A DNA stretch of 64,000 nucleotides from Parapristionchus giblindavisi (taxonomy: Eukaryota > Nematoda > Chromadorea > Rhabditida > Diplogasteridae). Both the position numbers and the translations under genes were made by a program. The DNA lies in assembly GCA_943737045.1 (NCBI GenBank), contig CALSFV010000123.1, forward strand, positions 106,721 through 170,720, given 5' to 3'. Shown in pieces: positions 37,440 through 50,279 of this stretch; position 1 is the stretch's first letter, and every line of letters begins with the position of its first letter. The notes below the pieces were generated by a model, which had not been told where the DNA came from, made no database searches, and worked only from the letters and a program-made list of their open reading frames with translations.

Positions 37440-37699
37440 TCTGAAATATCCGATCAATCAATACAATCCCTCAAATCAATCAATAACATCTCTCAAATCA
37501 ATCAATAACCTGAATCCGTGCGGATATCGTGCAGATGATCCAGAAAGTGGCTGACAGGTGCGAAGCAACGACGACCCCTGAATTATATTACGGTAACTAC
37601 AGTAATCAATGCAAGATATCTGAGGACGTAGACTGGATGAGTGATTTGGAACAATGGAGTAGACTACACAACTATAATGGGCGTGGTGTACAATCAAAA

Positions 37700-38760
37700 A
37701 AAAATAAATAAAGACTATTGCAACCTTATTAGAGTGATAGAGATAAGGTCTACGAATGTGTCAGAGAGGAGGAGTGGAGAGATAAAAAGAGTGAAAGGTA
37801 ATCAGTTAGTAAATGAATGAGTGATAAGAAGTCATCACGAGAAATGAATAACTGATGGATCGTCAAAAAAAGAGCGAAAGTTTCCAAGCTTTAAAAAACA
37901 CAAGCTAGCTAGATTGAGTACGCGGACGCGAAAATGAGCGGGAATTCAAATTTCTACTGTGAGTTTTCGAGGTATGAACGTGATGTAAAGTCGGAATTGC
38001 TAAAAAAAAAGCTAAATTGCTTCCTGATTGCTAAAAAAAAGTGTGAAAAAATAATAAAATTCCAGCTTTACTTATTTCTAAGACCTCGGAAATTCGGATT
38101 TTAATTTCCCACGCCTTTTCCGCGCCCGCGAATTCAAATTTCGATTTTTAGGTCCTTAAAACTCGTCGATTTCGGTATTGTTTTTTTACCCTTTTTAACG
38201 AGTCGTGAAAGTTATAGCAAATAAATGAGGAGATGGAATAGAATAGATGAAGGTGAAGAGATGAGATCAATTGAGATTGAACACATCGACCTCGATTTAG
38301 AATGAATGAGAGATATTATGGATAGAGAAATAAAGAAAGAAAAGAATTGAATGAATTCCAATAGAATCAGAAGGAACACTTTCACTTTTATCAAACAGGT
38401 TCCAATCAAAGAATTCCCAATCAGAATGAATAGTCTAAAGAATGGGGAAAAGTGTGAATCAGTAAACCATTATGATAACGAACGAGAGTGAAATTACACC
38501 CATGACTGATTAGTCAACTGATTACAAATAGTCCATTATATGAATGTGATAGAAAGTATAAGAACAAACAAAATGACAACTATGATCAATGGAAGGAACA
38601 GATTATCTTTAAAATGTTAGTAAACTACAGTGATCCGCTTGACATAGACAGTGAATGTGACAAGGGAACAAACCGTGCCATGATTAGAAGATAGGGAAGA
38701 ACGTGCAAGACCGATTATACACATAACTGAAGGTTATCATTGGTATATATCATACACACA
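37700..38760. other. Intergenic, some repeat debris
   Basis: 37925-38130 contains a loose inverted repeat (GCGGGAATTCAAATTT region against CCCGCGAATTCAAATTT and CCTCGGAAAT) and two short GCTAAAAAAAA units. No gene seen. Confidence 0.4.
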
Positions 38761-38775
38761 CAACATGCATCACTA

Positions 38776-38982
38776 ATGTGGTGTTAAAATATTGGAAAAG
38801 TAGATGGAAAAGTGAAAAGTAGTGTTAATTTTGTGGCAGTAAAAGCAGTTGGAAAAGCAGCATTGACAAACTAATCGACAAACTCTTTCAACGAAATTAT
38901 GAAGCTATGGTACTTTTCAAACTATTTTTACAATCACAAAATTAACACTACTTTTCACTTTTCCAAGATTTTAACACCACAT
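38776..38982. mobile_element. MITE with TA target site
   Basis: Inverted ends ATGTGGTGTTAAAAT / ATTTTAACACCACAT flanked by TA on both sides. A second inner inverted repeat, AGTGAAAAGTAGTGTTAATT with AATTAACACTACTTTTCACT, is perfect. No coding capacity. Confidence 0.8.
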
Positions 38983-39225
38983 TAATAACTAGTCATGCTC
39001 CTTTCAAATAATGCGAAAAGAAAAGCGAACAAACTCTCCTCTTTTTGCATACTCTCTCGAATTTTTCTTTTTTTTTCGCAACTTTCTTAATATTACATAA
39101 TCATGTGTAATATTAACCTCAGTTGTGATTCGAAAGCCACTGGAAAGCGATCGACCAGCGAAGATGAGCAAACGACCCGCAATCTATAATATGACATAAA
39201 GCAAAGTACCGTAATCCACACATTC

Positions 39226-39362
39226 CCATACTGTAAGAAGGGTGCTACCATTACCATAAAACTAATGTAATTCACTCAAGGCGTAAGTAAGAGGTGCTAC
39301 CGTAAGCAGAAAGTTATTTTAAGAAAAAGGCATACTGTAAGAGGAGTGCTACCGTAACCAAT
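39226..39362. repeat. Three short repeats of ACTGTAAGARG-GTGCTACC
   Basis: Copies near 39231, 39285 and 39332, spaced about 50 bases, each ending in GTGCTACCRTA. Confidence 0.65.
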
Positions 39363-39364
39363 AT

Positions 39365-40280
39365 ATGAAAAGAAGTGACTGGAGACAAATACAAATAGAC
39401 TTAATGGTAGGAGACGTCAACCAATTCAAAGTATACACAAATAGTATTTAGAAAAAATGTTTATAATCATTATATAATTAGCGATGTGAAATATGAACAA
39501 TGGAGTAAGTAGCACCAATATGAATATCAATCTTGTAAGCAGTGAAGGGGAAAGGGATGGGATAGTAGGGGCAGATGAGCAAATCCTAAGTATGTGGTAA
39601 GGCAAAATGAGTGAACGGAGGCATAAACCGACCTGTCGATTCGGAGAAGAAAGGCACGAATGAAGAGATACTACTATAGACAAATGAATGAGAGAAGGGA
39701 GAAGAAAAATACAATCGATCGATAATGTATGACAAAACGAATATCAATCACATAATCAATATTGAGAAGAAGAGAAAACAGTGAAATCAAATATATGTAT
39801 GGCCTCCTGATTGTATTGCGAAAGTGAATAAAAAGTGTATGTCAAGGATACGGTGCTCATAAAACTATACAAAATCTGTGTTAATCAATAAATTATGTAA
39901 ACTATAAAACTAGACAGCGTATACGGTATATTCTGAAAACATGTGAATAATAAATCTTCTAAATTACAGTAGTCAATTCAAGTTATAATGGGAATGGGAG
40001 ATTCTGGAAGGATTATCGATTATTACAAGAGATTACGGTAGAATTATCGATTACCACTTCTAATTCTGATGTGATCTTTAGCAGGGAGAACTAATCAATT
40101 AACAACAATAACGAATCAAATCATGAAGAATCGATAATATCTGATGAATTAAGACATAGTGAACATGAGTATACTGTATCAAGTAATATAAAGTACCGTA
40201 TACCGGATAGGGGGTACTGTAGATTACTGTAGAATTACGTACTAGTATCTAGAAGTGGTTTAGGAGTTGACGTATTGAGA
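39365..40280. other. Intergenic, upstream of MSP-domain gene
   Basis: Rich in TACNGTA-type motifs (for example TACCGTA, TACGGTA, TACTGTA at 40195-40235) but no gene recognised. Confidence 0.4.
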
Positions 40281-40503
40281 TGAAGTGATGATCTCTTCAT
40301 ACTATCTTCCAATCGTCTTCGTGCTCTTTGCTCTTTCTCCACTAATAATCGAAGTGCTGCCATGTCCTGAAACGAATACTTCAATATGGCATACTGTACA
40401 TCCTATTGATCGACTATACAATGTGAATAAAGTAAATTGGATGATTTTTTTTTCATTTTCCAACTTCTTTTGTATACTAGGCGGTCGTGTAGGAGGAGGA
40501 AGA

Positions 40504-41175
40504 ATGAGAGAAGGATTGAAGGTTAATCCTCAGAGTAATATTACATTCTCAGGAGATCTCACCAAAGAGGTACACCCCCTTCCCTTTATCATTACCGTAA
40601 TCAACTACTTATTGATTGCATCATGACAGATAAGAACAACGTTCGCCATAACGAACAAATCTGACCAGAAGATTGCGTATAAGGTAACCCAATATTGGTA
40701 AAAAAAGAATATTTTAACTTAATTAAATTGAGATAAAATGTACGAAGAACGATACATTCAAGATCTCAAGTTCCATGGATCTTCTCCCTTCAGGACAAAC
40801 TAAAACTGTCACCATTTTGTATAGGTAAGCAAAAGTTACAAATTCATTCCATTCCAATTCGATTTATCATACATTAAAATGCACTTTTTTCAACAAGTCA
40901 GAGATTCAATGAGATGTAGAATTTTAGCAATTGTAATTGGTAGTTCCAATACTATCAATACTAATGTCTGACTGTTCAGACCATCGATAGAAATGGTAGA
41001 CAATCGTCATCATGTTGGAGTATATTCAATACCCGCCCCTGAGGGATGCACTGCTGCCTCTGCATGGTGTGAACACTATGGACCACCCGTAGGAGAACAT
41101 CGATTGAAGGTCAGTTCATGATACCTCCTCCCCCTCTACAGTATCCCTTTACAGATTAATTTTGAAGATCGATAA
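40504..41175 (+). CDS. Major sperm protein (MSP) domain protein
   Basis: Exons give REGLKVNPQSNITFSGDLTK, IRTTFAITNKSDQKIAYK, IKCTKNDTFKISSS, MDLLPSGQTKTVTILYR, RPSIEMVDNRHHVGVYSIPA, PEGCTAASAWCEHYGPP and a C-terminus KINFEDR ending with TAA at 41173. This is the immunoglobulin-like MSP fold (LxVxP, F.g..t, TN.S.. .AFK, cx.P..G.l.pg), about 120-130 residues, typical of small nematode MSP-domain proteins. I start at ATG 40504, just before the domain. Upstream, 40280-40430 encodes a signal-peptide-like stretch (MISSYYLPIVFVLFALSPLI), but no splice pair joins it in frame; it could be a separate 5' exon or chance. The domain is usually cytosolic, arguing for the short form. Confidence 0.8.
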
Positions 41176-41441
41176 ATGAATCGATATGAGAAAAGGAAGG
41201 GGCAGATATCGATTGATCGATATAAATTGCCAAACATATCAACTAGCCATTATTTTCATTCCTATCATACGTATACATTCAATAATCGATCATATCACAC
41301 TACGAGATAAAGTATTGTGATTATGAAGATAAATAATCAATCACAGACAAATACACCCCAATGATCTGTTCAAAAGTTACAGAAAAGAAAAGAAAATCAG
41401 AGCAAACTCTCCTCATTTTACACATTCTCTCGCCACTTTCT

Positions 41442-44400
41442 CTACTTTTGAATAGCACATAAGATTATAATAAAACAGCTTACTTTAGCCATCGAATCCA
41501 TTTGATCTTTGAGAGCGTACACCACATCGACCAGACTTCTTAAATCAGAAATCGATTAATTTAAATAATTTTAAATTAAAAGAAAAGAAAATGTAAATTG
41601 CTTACTTCTCAGTCATTACAGTCTGTCCATCAATGATCTCTTCAATCAATAATTTCTCTTCATCAGCAACAATCAATTGAGGTACATCATTCCTCATCGA
41701 TCCTTCTCCTCCTCTTCCTCTTCTATCATTATCATCTCCTCCTACTCCTAGATATCCTTCTACTATCGATAGAAGAGTTGCATCTCCTTGATCACGAGAT
41801 ATTCCTTGTTCTCAACAACGTCAATTAAGAAATATCACAATGTACATGAAACAGTCTTTTTGTATTGGGTTGGAGCCAGGGCTGTGCATTTTTCGTTTTT
41901 CGATTTTTCGAATTTTTCGATTTTTCGACTTTTTTCAAACAATTTTTTCGACGAAAAATTTTTCGACTTTTTTCGAAAAAAATGAGACAAAAAATAACAC
42001 TGAAAATTGATTATTTTATTGATTCATTAATATTTTAAAGTTCTTTAGTTGTATTCCAGGCAACGTTTTTAATAATTTAATCATTTTCTGACACTGTAAT
42101 TGTCATATTTTGTCTGGAAAATTCTCTTAGGGATAGGTTGTCTAACTCAACTACCATAGATTAATCCATACTCTCTCAAAAAGACACTTTAGATAGTACT
42201 CTTTCGCTTGATATAGTAACGGAGACTGGTGTAATCCAACGAAGTCGCGAGAAATCAAAAGAAAAAGCATTTAAACATTTTTCTACAACATTTTTCGTTT
42301 TTTTTTCGAAATTTTTCGAATTTTTCGACTTTTATTTCCGAAAAATTTCGTTTTTCGAATTTTTCTCGATTTGACTATTGGATATAACTCTTAACCATTT
42401 ACAATTCGGAAAATTCAAGGAGTACTTATTAACATTTGCAAACTCCTTTGAGGACCACCAACAATGACTGGGAGAAACCAGCTCAAGGGCAAAATCGAAT
42501 AGGATATACTTAGACCACCCATGTCTTGAAGGTTACCCGTGGGGCATGTCATTCGACCATAGTCACATAATAATGCAGTAACCTAATAATTTTCATTATA
42601 GTGAAATAAGTCATGTATATATATTCCTCATTAGATCGTTTTACCTTAATCATATTTATAATTCTACTGCATCTCAAAAAAATTCACAAAACTATTGCAA
42701 AGAAAGGAATTTCTCTCATTAAAATAGTTGCTATCAATAACCCGCATAAGATCAATCAATAAATGTAAACTGACGATCTTTCCTCATCTTGACTGCCTTC
42801 TTTCCAAGATCTACATTATTATTGGGGATACGGTAGGGAGGATAATGTCTGCAATTGGAAAATCATTCAAATGATTATCTAGTCTTGATAGTCAATTAAA
42901 TCTATAATTATATTAATCATCAACTTGATATCTGATACCTTATATAGAATGAGGATTCATTCCTTCTATTTCTATCATCATTTTCTTCAGAATCATCAAA
43001 TCCATCAGGAAGAATCATTTCTAATTCGTGATTTACACGGAATGGAAGAGAATCGTCCAATCTATAATGGACAATTCATTCATTGATACAGTCCATATGC
43101 TACAGTATTCATAATATGCATATTTTGACAGTCTCCTGGAAGGAAGGAAAACAATCATAATTTGACATTAAAAATTTTTAAATTTAAAATCATGACTGAA
43201 AAAAACGTAAAGTTAGAGCTAGATCATTGATCCAAATAGAATTAGATTAATAGAAAGAATGACTAGATGGAAAAATAAGGAAGAATGGGGGGGGGGGGGG
43301 TGAAAGCACCTGGTGATTTCATGTGCATGATAAACCATAACAGGAACCTATGAAGGGGGGGGGGGTGATAATGAGTGGCTCGGATCAATGGCAAAATAAT
43401 ATAAAGGCAAAGAATGAGTAGGCAATCTGATCAGTGATAGATGAACAATTGAGAGAGGGAGAGGAGGGATTAACTTGGGGTAATGTGTACGAAAGAAAAG
43501 AAATGAATGAACAAAGTCGAATTAGTTCTACGCTCTCTCTGTAGGTAGAAGAGAGAGAGAGGGAGAGGAGATGGAATTAGATGAAAGAAGAAGAAGTTTA
43601 GATGGATTAATGTAAACAGGGAAGACAAGAGAGGAGAGAGAACTCATGAGAAATAGATCAGATGGAGAATCAATGAATGAATGAACAAAGATGATTTCAA
43701 GTTAATCACAAATCATAAATGACACATCGAAGAGTTGAAAGATACTATGAATTAATCTTGGATAATTAAGCCGATCAATAATTACATTGTATGGAGTCCT
43801 GCTAAGCTCTATGTTTCCTTTAATATAAACTACGGACAAATGAGAGAAACATAGGGAGAGTATATACACGATCGACTAGAAGCAGGTGATTTGGTGTATC
43901 AGAGTACTATAATACAATCTATTCCAGAACTCATATTGATGATTCAGCATCACACTTGAATAAACTAATCAATGATAAGTACTTACGAATTCTTTGGTTT
44001 TCTCATAGATGATGAAGAGGTCGATGATGTAGGTGTAGATCCGATATTCGTCTGTTGTTTATTACGAAGACGAGCAAATTCAAATGATTGGGAGGCTAGA
44101 GCTGCCTGTAACTATTAGTGTTCAGACAAAAAAATCAATAATACTGGTTTCAAAAAACAGCCTCATTTCCCATGAATTTCTGCACAACTAATCGATAACC
44201 CGATTGTTTAATCGAGAGAGGAAAAAAACATGAAAAAATAGAAGTACCGTACATCAATCATATCAAGGGCTTCCTCTCCACTTTCTTTCCTTACTCTTTT
44301 CTTCACTTCGTATGGTACAGTTGATGGAGATGAAACTGTAATCAAATCAATCGATAATAAGTCATAAATCGATATATCCAAATTATCGACTGATCATAAT

Positions 44401-47386
44401 AGGGTATCACGTATGCTTCAAAACATTGTTTTGAAATATCTACATTTCATTAGGATGAAGGGATAATGTTAAATTTTCATATCTTTATGATAGCCCAGCA
44501 CTTAGTCTTTCTTGTATTTTACAATAGCTTCAATTCGCGTTGTTAGTTGTTAAAACACGGCCAAACATTGACAGTCTAATACAACAGATGAATATACCGT
44601 ACCTTGTTCATTATTCTCTTCATCAATCGATACTCCACACTTAATGAATGCTTCTATCCATCTATCAAGATCATACGATGACGAAAACTCCAATGTTATC
44701 TCCTCTGGTACTGAACACATTAGTCATATTTAATGGAATAAAGAAATAAAATAAAATGAAATATTAACTAACACCATTACAATACCAAATTACAATCATG
44801 TAAGCATATTTGAAAATCGTCTACCCAACCAAAATACTAATCAAAATTCACTTTTTACATGATCAGCAAAAAAAGTTATAAATACAAACCTTTATTAGTA
44901 ATCAGTACATTCTTTCCATCAATGGTAGTCTTTCTCATTCTCAATCGATCAATCGATATCAATTCATGCAATGTGTAATCGATAGCATCGGGAGATAATT
45001 CGAATAGGGCAAGATATGAGGGAAATAGAGCGAGAGTTCTGAAATACGTTTCTTGAAAGAAGATTTTGTAAACGAAAGTTACCTGTCCTCCTGTAGTTCA
45101 TCTCCTCTACTAACACTAGCCACGCCCATTCTACATATATCCCCTGGTACTTCTTCATCCACAAATCTCTTCACTCGAGGAGCAGCTAAGAAGTCTATCT
45201 GCATCTCTCGTTGACGACGAGTCCACTCACACAATTCCTGAATATGAGATATCCATGAAACTAAAAATCACCAGGTACGGTAACGTATATGGGCAACGTT
45301 TCTGGCTGGAAATTTAAATCGGGTGTGTCGGACACAAAAATCGCATGGGCACGACGCAAAAAATTCATTTCTGCATGAATTTTGGCCATAGGTGGGCGCG
45401 AGAAAACGAATTCTTTTTGCAAACAGCCTTGCCTTCCCCTGCGGGTCCTTGCGCATAGCTTTGCCTCGCAAAAATTGGGAAATTTCCAGTCAAATCTGCA
45501 AAAAATGGCCATGCGCATAGCCTTGCCTTACAATTCTCCGTTTGCGCACAGTCTTTCCCCCAGTGCGCCCACCTATGATTTTGGCAAAATCGTTTTCATT
45601 TTGAGTGAATTTTGAATAAATCGGGTGGGTCTTGTCGCTAGTGACAATGGAGCCCACGCATGGTTGAATATGGTACAATAAAGAAATACCTTGATATCTC
45701 TGAAGACAGCACACGATCGATGGATATCTCCTCTATCCGGATGAGTCTCCTATAATAGAACGAGTAAAGAGGATGTAGGTAGGGATGGGGGGGGGGGTGT
45801 AAATGGCCCTCGTTCCATGCAATTGGTAGCCATACAAAGGATTGTGATGACTCATGACTTTACGCTTACTCTCATCTTAATCATACATTGCCATACCCTC
45901 GCAGTGCGAGGAATGACCCACTATATAATGTCTATTTTAGGCCACTTGATAACAAAAGGAAGCTAAAAATGACGATTTTTAAGCGAAAATAACGAATTTT
46001 GTGAACGTACCCACCCTATTTCGAGAATTGACCCACTATATAAAAATAAACGGCGAGGGTACCGAAAATGTATGATCTTAATTGAAAGTAACACAATAAA
46101 GGATTTAGTAATATACGACTTTTAGATTTATAATTGTAAAAGTACTTTTCAAAATTGGTTTTACTCCATCGCCATCAATGATAAACCAGAAGTAAAAGTG
46201 ACTCACAGGCATGTTTCTGTGTAGTTCTTGTAGTGTACCCGGATAGGCTTTGAGATGACGGAAAGGTTCACTGAGACCTTGAATGAATGTACGCATATCA
46301 CCACCACGAGAAGTGAAGAAGGATGCGAGGTCCTCACTGGAAAATAAAAGGATATGGTGAGATGGAATATATCAACAGCATCATTACAATGAGAAAATCA
46401 ATCGATTTATGCCCTAGAGTATTCAAGTAAGAGTAAACTTTTTTTAAAAGAGGATATTTCGTACTTTTTGTCAGTGATAACTTGTACTGCATCGGGATGA
46501 TTGGAACAGTATCCTGTCAGAAGTTCCTTTAGTTCAGGAGCAGATGTGATGAAAAGACCTCCGATACGTTGATCAGCCAGATCGACACTAAATACAGTAA
46601 GTCCGCATGATTAGGAGTAACAAAATAAGTGAATATTTCATAATGAGAATAGATCATTAAAACAATGGAACATACTCTTTCATGTCGACGATCTTCTTGA
46701 AAACACTTGCTTGATGGGCAAAGATCTTGCTCACTTCACCTTCGATCGTATTGAATTCATTTTCAGATACACTGGAATACAATATAATCGGAATAATTAG
46801 ATTAAAATAAACATGTTTTAGAATGACTCACATATCAGAAGAAGAGAGAGGAGCAAGATAATCTTCAACAATCTTTTTCAGATTCAAAATGTATTCAGTT
46901 TCAGATTTGATAAATGAATCTAGCACTTGAACAATAAACTGCTTTTTCGTAGAAAATGCATCGGATGAATTACCATTCACTGAAAGTTAATAACTTTTAA
47001 AAAATAATACAACAACAGTGCCACCTGCCGGACTATCAACTGAAGAATTCGGAATTGACCGCGAACGAAGAAGTTTATCTAAACATTGAGACATAGATTG
47101 ATTATAATTTCCAAAGCGATTACCTTTCTCTGTGATTATATTGACATATGCGGATGGAAACCATCCAGTTTCCCCATTCAAAGTCCCTTCCCACCATCCA
47201 CCTTCGACTTGTTGAGTTATAGCAATCACATCTCCGACGTTGAATGATAACTATAAAATAAGGTACACAATTTAGAAGCGCAGTACAAGGAAAAACATTT
47301 ACTTCGTCGTTATTTTTGCCTCTGAAGACATGCTGTGCACGAACATAAAGGACTCCATTGCCCGATGTTCGGTTTGAAGAATCCAT
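41442..47386 (-). CDS. pix-1: PIX-type Rho guanine nucleotide exchange factor (SH3-DH-PH-coiled coil)
   Basis: Order of domains on the minus strand: SH3 ([17 protein letters not shown], then [20 protein letters not shown] and [16 protein letters not shown], 47386-47130), DH ([20 protein letters not shown] at 46860-46975; [54 protein letters not shown] near 46230-46310), PH ([19 protein letters not shown] near 44990-45080; [19 protein letters not shown] near 44640-44710), Ser-rich linker ([22 protein letters not shown]) and a C-terminal [18 protein letters not shown] (about 41480-41540), the PIX coiled-coil start. This is the beta-PIX (ARHGEF7) layout: GEF for Rac/Cdc42, binding PAK via SH3 and GIT via the coiled coil. 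The last exon either reads through to TAG at 41442 or continues; that end is unsure. Several introns hold repeats. Confidence 0.9.
41880..42380. repeat. TTTTTCG-rich repeat enclosing a MITE remnant
   Basis: 41887-41985 and 42283-42375 are built of TTTTTCGAATTTTTCGAC-like units. Between them, 42112-42245 resembles the inner part of the MITE at 13226-13468 (TAGGTTGTCTAACT, CTCTCTCAAAAAGACRC, TAATGGGGACTGG-like). It lies in a 3' intron of the PIX gene. Confidence 0.65.
43287..43370. repeat. Poly-G runs in a PIX intron
   Basis: 12 G near 43290-43301 and 10 G near 43357-43366. Similar runs at 45786-45797 and, in TBCK, near 53504-53513. They could form G-quadruplexes only in combination, since each is a single run. 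Confidence 0.8.
45290..45640. repeat. Repeat-like intron insertion in PIX
   Basis: GC-richer than flanking intron; contains CATAGGTGGGCGC (45392-45404) with its inverted partner GCGCCCACCTATG (45565-45577), repeated GCGCATAGC-TTGCC units, and AAATCGGGTG at both ends (45317 and 45617). Looks like a decayed transposable element. Confidence 0.5.
45895..46060. mobile_element. MITE, ACCCTCGC family, copy 2
   Basis: Ends ACCCTCGC / GCGAGGGT are perfect inverted repeats. About 166 bases, in a PIX intron. Same family as 30152-30316. Confidence 0.75.
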
Positions 47387-47699
47387 TTATACAAGTAACG
47401 GATACTGGAGAGTAAGAAGCAATGAAAACCAATTTTCGTTCATGTACAGAGAACTATCGTAAACTGATAAAGTTGTATGAGTTTATGTACAGTATACTAA
47501 CTACCTTTTACTTGCACCAATTTGGCATTTTGCCAAAGTAACACGGTAGTTTTCGTGGTAGGAGTATTATTTGGAATGGACAAAATTCTTCCTTGCAGCT
47601 CTCCCGGACTCCCTGTTCTCACTTCTTTTACCTTTCCTTCGGAGAGGCTCAACCTATTTTCCTACGCTCGAAACACGCTTCCAAACCGTCATCTCTGTC

Positions 47700-49885
47700 A
47701 TGACTGATGCGAACAACCAGTGAGTAATCGATTTGTTCATTTTCATATGTTTAGTTGGCTTGGTTTTGTTAGTAGGTATGCTGACGAAATTCTTCATTTT
47801 CAATGATTTCTGTTTTTGAGGAACAAGAATGTGAATAACGGCGCTACTGGCGAGGCTCCTGCCGTCGGAGTCGACTCCGATGGTGTTATTGAGGTAAGAA
47901 ATGTTTAAATTTTCGTTATTTACCCCGGGGAATGAAACTAGTGCTCTAAAAAGAAACGTTCGTTTCTATTTTTTACAAATTATCCCATGTAAGAAAAATC
48001 TAAGAATCTTAACGAATACTATTTAGGGTAACTATGATACCGTTGTCGAATCTTTCGACAACATGGATCTGAAGGAAGATCTTCTTCGTGGAATCTACGC
48101 ATTCGGTTTTGAGAAGCCTTCTGCAATCCAGCAGCGTGCCATCGTGCCCTGCACCACTGGTTAGTTATTTACAATTACGTTATTCACATTCAGCGTTATC
48201 GACCTCATTGTCAATATGTTTTATCCAGGGTAGTAGTGCATGGCAATGTGTAGGTCTCCGTTTACGAGGTCGCAGTCCCAGTTGTAGCTTTTTAATGCAA
48301 TATTTTAAGGTCGCGATATTATCGCTCAAGCCCAGTCCGGAACTGGAAAGACTGCTACCTTCTCGATCTCGATTCTGCAGAGAATCGATGAGAACTCTAA
48401 TCATCTCCAAGCTCTCGTTATGGCTCCCACTCGTGAATTGGCTCAACAAGTAATATTTTTTGGCATTTTTGGATTCTTGACCCAGGATTAGAGCTACGCC
48501 TTTGGAATGATCGAGGTCCCACATGAGTGGGAATTTATGATGTGGAAGGGGGGCACGTGAGCTGCACTTATGCTCTTTTTGGCTCTCATGATTTGCATTT
48601 CAGATCCAGAAGGTTATGGTAGCTCTCGGTGACTACATGAAGGTCAAGGTTCATGCTTGCATTGGAGGTACCTCCATTCGTGACGATCTAAGAAAGCTCG
48701 AGGATGGAGTTCACGTCATCGTCGGAACTCCTGGCCGTGTCAACGACATGATCAACCGCGGAGTTCTCCGTAAGTTTTTTGCACTCTTACTGTTCCCTTC
48801 TCAAAAGCACCTGTATCTGTCTATACGGTTGCACGGCTGTCGTATGAAGGTAGATGATCTAGTTTCCGATTGGGTGAGATTTGAACGATTCAAGTTCAAG
48901 TCTCAAACGGATGCTCACATTCATTGTACTTTAGTTTGTTCTGTAGTAATCCAAATTGTGGTTCAGGTACTGATGGAATCAAGATGTTCGTTCTTGATGA
49001 GGCTGACGAAATGCTTTCCCGTGGTTTCAAGGACCAAATCTACGAGGCTTTCAAGACTATGCCCCAAGAAGTTCAAGTCGTACTTCTCTCCGCTACCATG
49101 CCCGCTGAAGTATTGGATGTAACTCATCGATTCATGAGAGATCCAATCAGAATTCTCGTCAAGAAGGAGGAGCTTACCCTTGAGGGTATCAGACAGTTCT
49201 ACGTCAACGTAGACAAGGATGTAAGTATTCATATTTGATTACTGATTGCTTTCAAATACCTCCGGTTTGAGCCTTGTTTGTATGCTTATTTCGGTAGTCA
49301 GAGAAAGCGACATAAAAATTTGCCGGAAAGGGATTTACGAATTTCTATCTTTCGTAAATATAATTCTGACAATACAATATCAATAAATATAGAAAATGCA
49401 TTCATTTTCAAAGAAATATTGTTCTTTTATAGGAATGGAAGTTCGGAACTCTCTGTGATCTGTACGATGCTGTCAACGTCACACAAGCTGTAATCTTCAG
49501 CAACACCCGTAGACGTGTCGAGCAGCTCACTGATCAGATGACCAAGAAACAGTTCACTGTATCATGCCTCCACGGAGATATGGAACAAGCAGAGCGAGAC
49601 CAGATTATGAGGGAGTTCCGATCTGGATCTTCTCGTGTTCTCATCACAACCGATTTGCTCGCTCGTGGTATTGACGTGCAACAAGTTTCCCTCGTAATCA
49701 ATTATGATCTCCCATCCAACCGTGAAAACTACATCCATCGTATCGGACGATCTGGTCGTTTCGGTCGTAAGGGTGTTGCTATCAACTTCGTCACTGAACA
49801 GGACAAGCGCCAACTCCAAGATATTGAAACTTTCTATACCACTATTATCGAGGAGATGCCCATGAACATTGCTGATCTCCTTTAA
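47700..49885 (+). CDS. inf-1: Translation initiation factor eIF4A (DEAD-box RNA helicase)
   Basis: Unwinds 5' UTR structure as part of eIF4F. The spliced product starts MTDANNQNKNVNNG, then [34 protein letters not shown] (Q motif), [11 protein letters not shown] (motif I), PTRELAQQ (Ia), TPGRV (Ib), VLDEADEML (II), LLSATMP (III), [12 protein letters not shown] (IV), [20 protein letters not shown] (V), [13 protein letters not shown] (VI), and ends [11 protein letters not shown] at 49885. Seven exons with GT-AG introns, full family length of about 400 residues. The fourth-to-fifth exon intron (48773-48966) holds an H/ACA-like snoRNA candidate; the preceding intron (48452-48602) holds another element conserved in the pseudogene at 10800-11850. 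Start chosen at the first ATG after a leader without upstream ATGs nearby. Confidence 0.97.
48478..48592. other. Conserved intronic element of eIF4A, unknown nature
   Basis: GGATTAGAGCTACGCCTTTG, GGTCCCACATG, GATGTGGAAGGGGG-CACGTGA recur at 11022-11110 and 11363-11450, and a weak match (GCTGAGGTCCCATACAAGGG) is at 61173-61192. Could be a SINE fragment or a second structured RNA. On the minus strand GCGTAGCTCTAATCC...GGGTCAAGAATCC loosely recalls Pol III boxes. Confidence 0.4.
48804..48922 (+). ncRNA. Candidate H/ACA snoRNA in eIF4A intron
   Basis: Two hairpins with box H and box ACA can be drawn. 5' hairpin: lower stem ACCT/AGGT, pocket, upper stem ATACG/CGTAT. Then AGATGA (48852-48857) fits ANANNA. 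3' hairpin: lower stem TCCG/CGGA, pocket ATTGGGT/AAA, upper 11-bp stem GAGATTTGAAC/GTTCAAGTCTC. ACA lies at 48917-48919, five bases after the lower stem. The pseudogene copy (11685-11804) keeps all paired parts while its exons have decayed. In vertebrates eIF4A genes host H/ACA snoRNAs in introns. Hand-folded only; target rRNA site not identified. Confidence 0.5.
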
Positions 49886-50279
49886 ACTGAGTAGCTAATA
49901 TCCAATTATTCCTTTCCCTTTACCTCACTTCTAGTGCACCCGATTTCCTTTTTTTTTTGTTGTTATCTCTATAAAGATGTCCGTTCTATCCCTCAACGTG
50001 TTTTTTGCTAATATAATTTCGCATTCGTCGTTGATTTACTACTTGCTTAAATTGTTTGATGCCACTTCACTGTATTTACGTGATTATATTCAATTCTTCG
50101 ACCATTCGGACTTCTTTGGTTTTGTACTCTTTGTACGGTACATTAATTTCCCGGCTGTTTTCCGTTTGTCTGGGATGGGAAACTACAAAAAAATAAATAA
50201 TTTTTTTAAATCTTCTTGATCGTAGTTTACATAAACATCGTTGGTGCGGTGGCTAGTATTGAGAGAGATGACAGTATAG

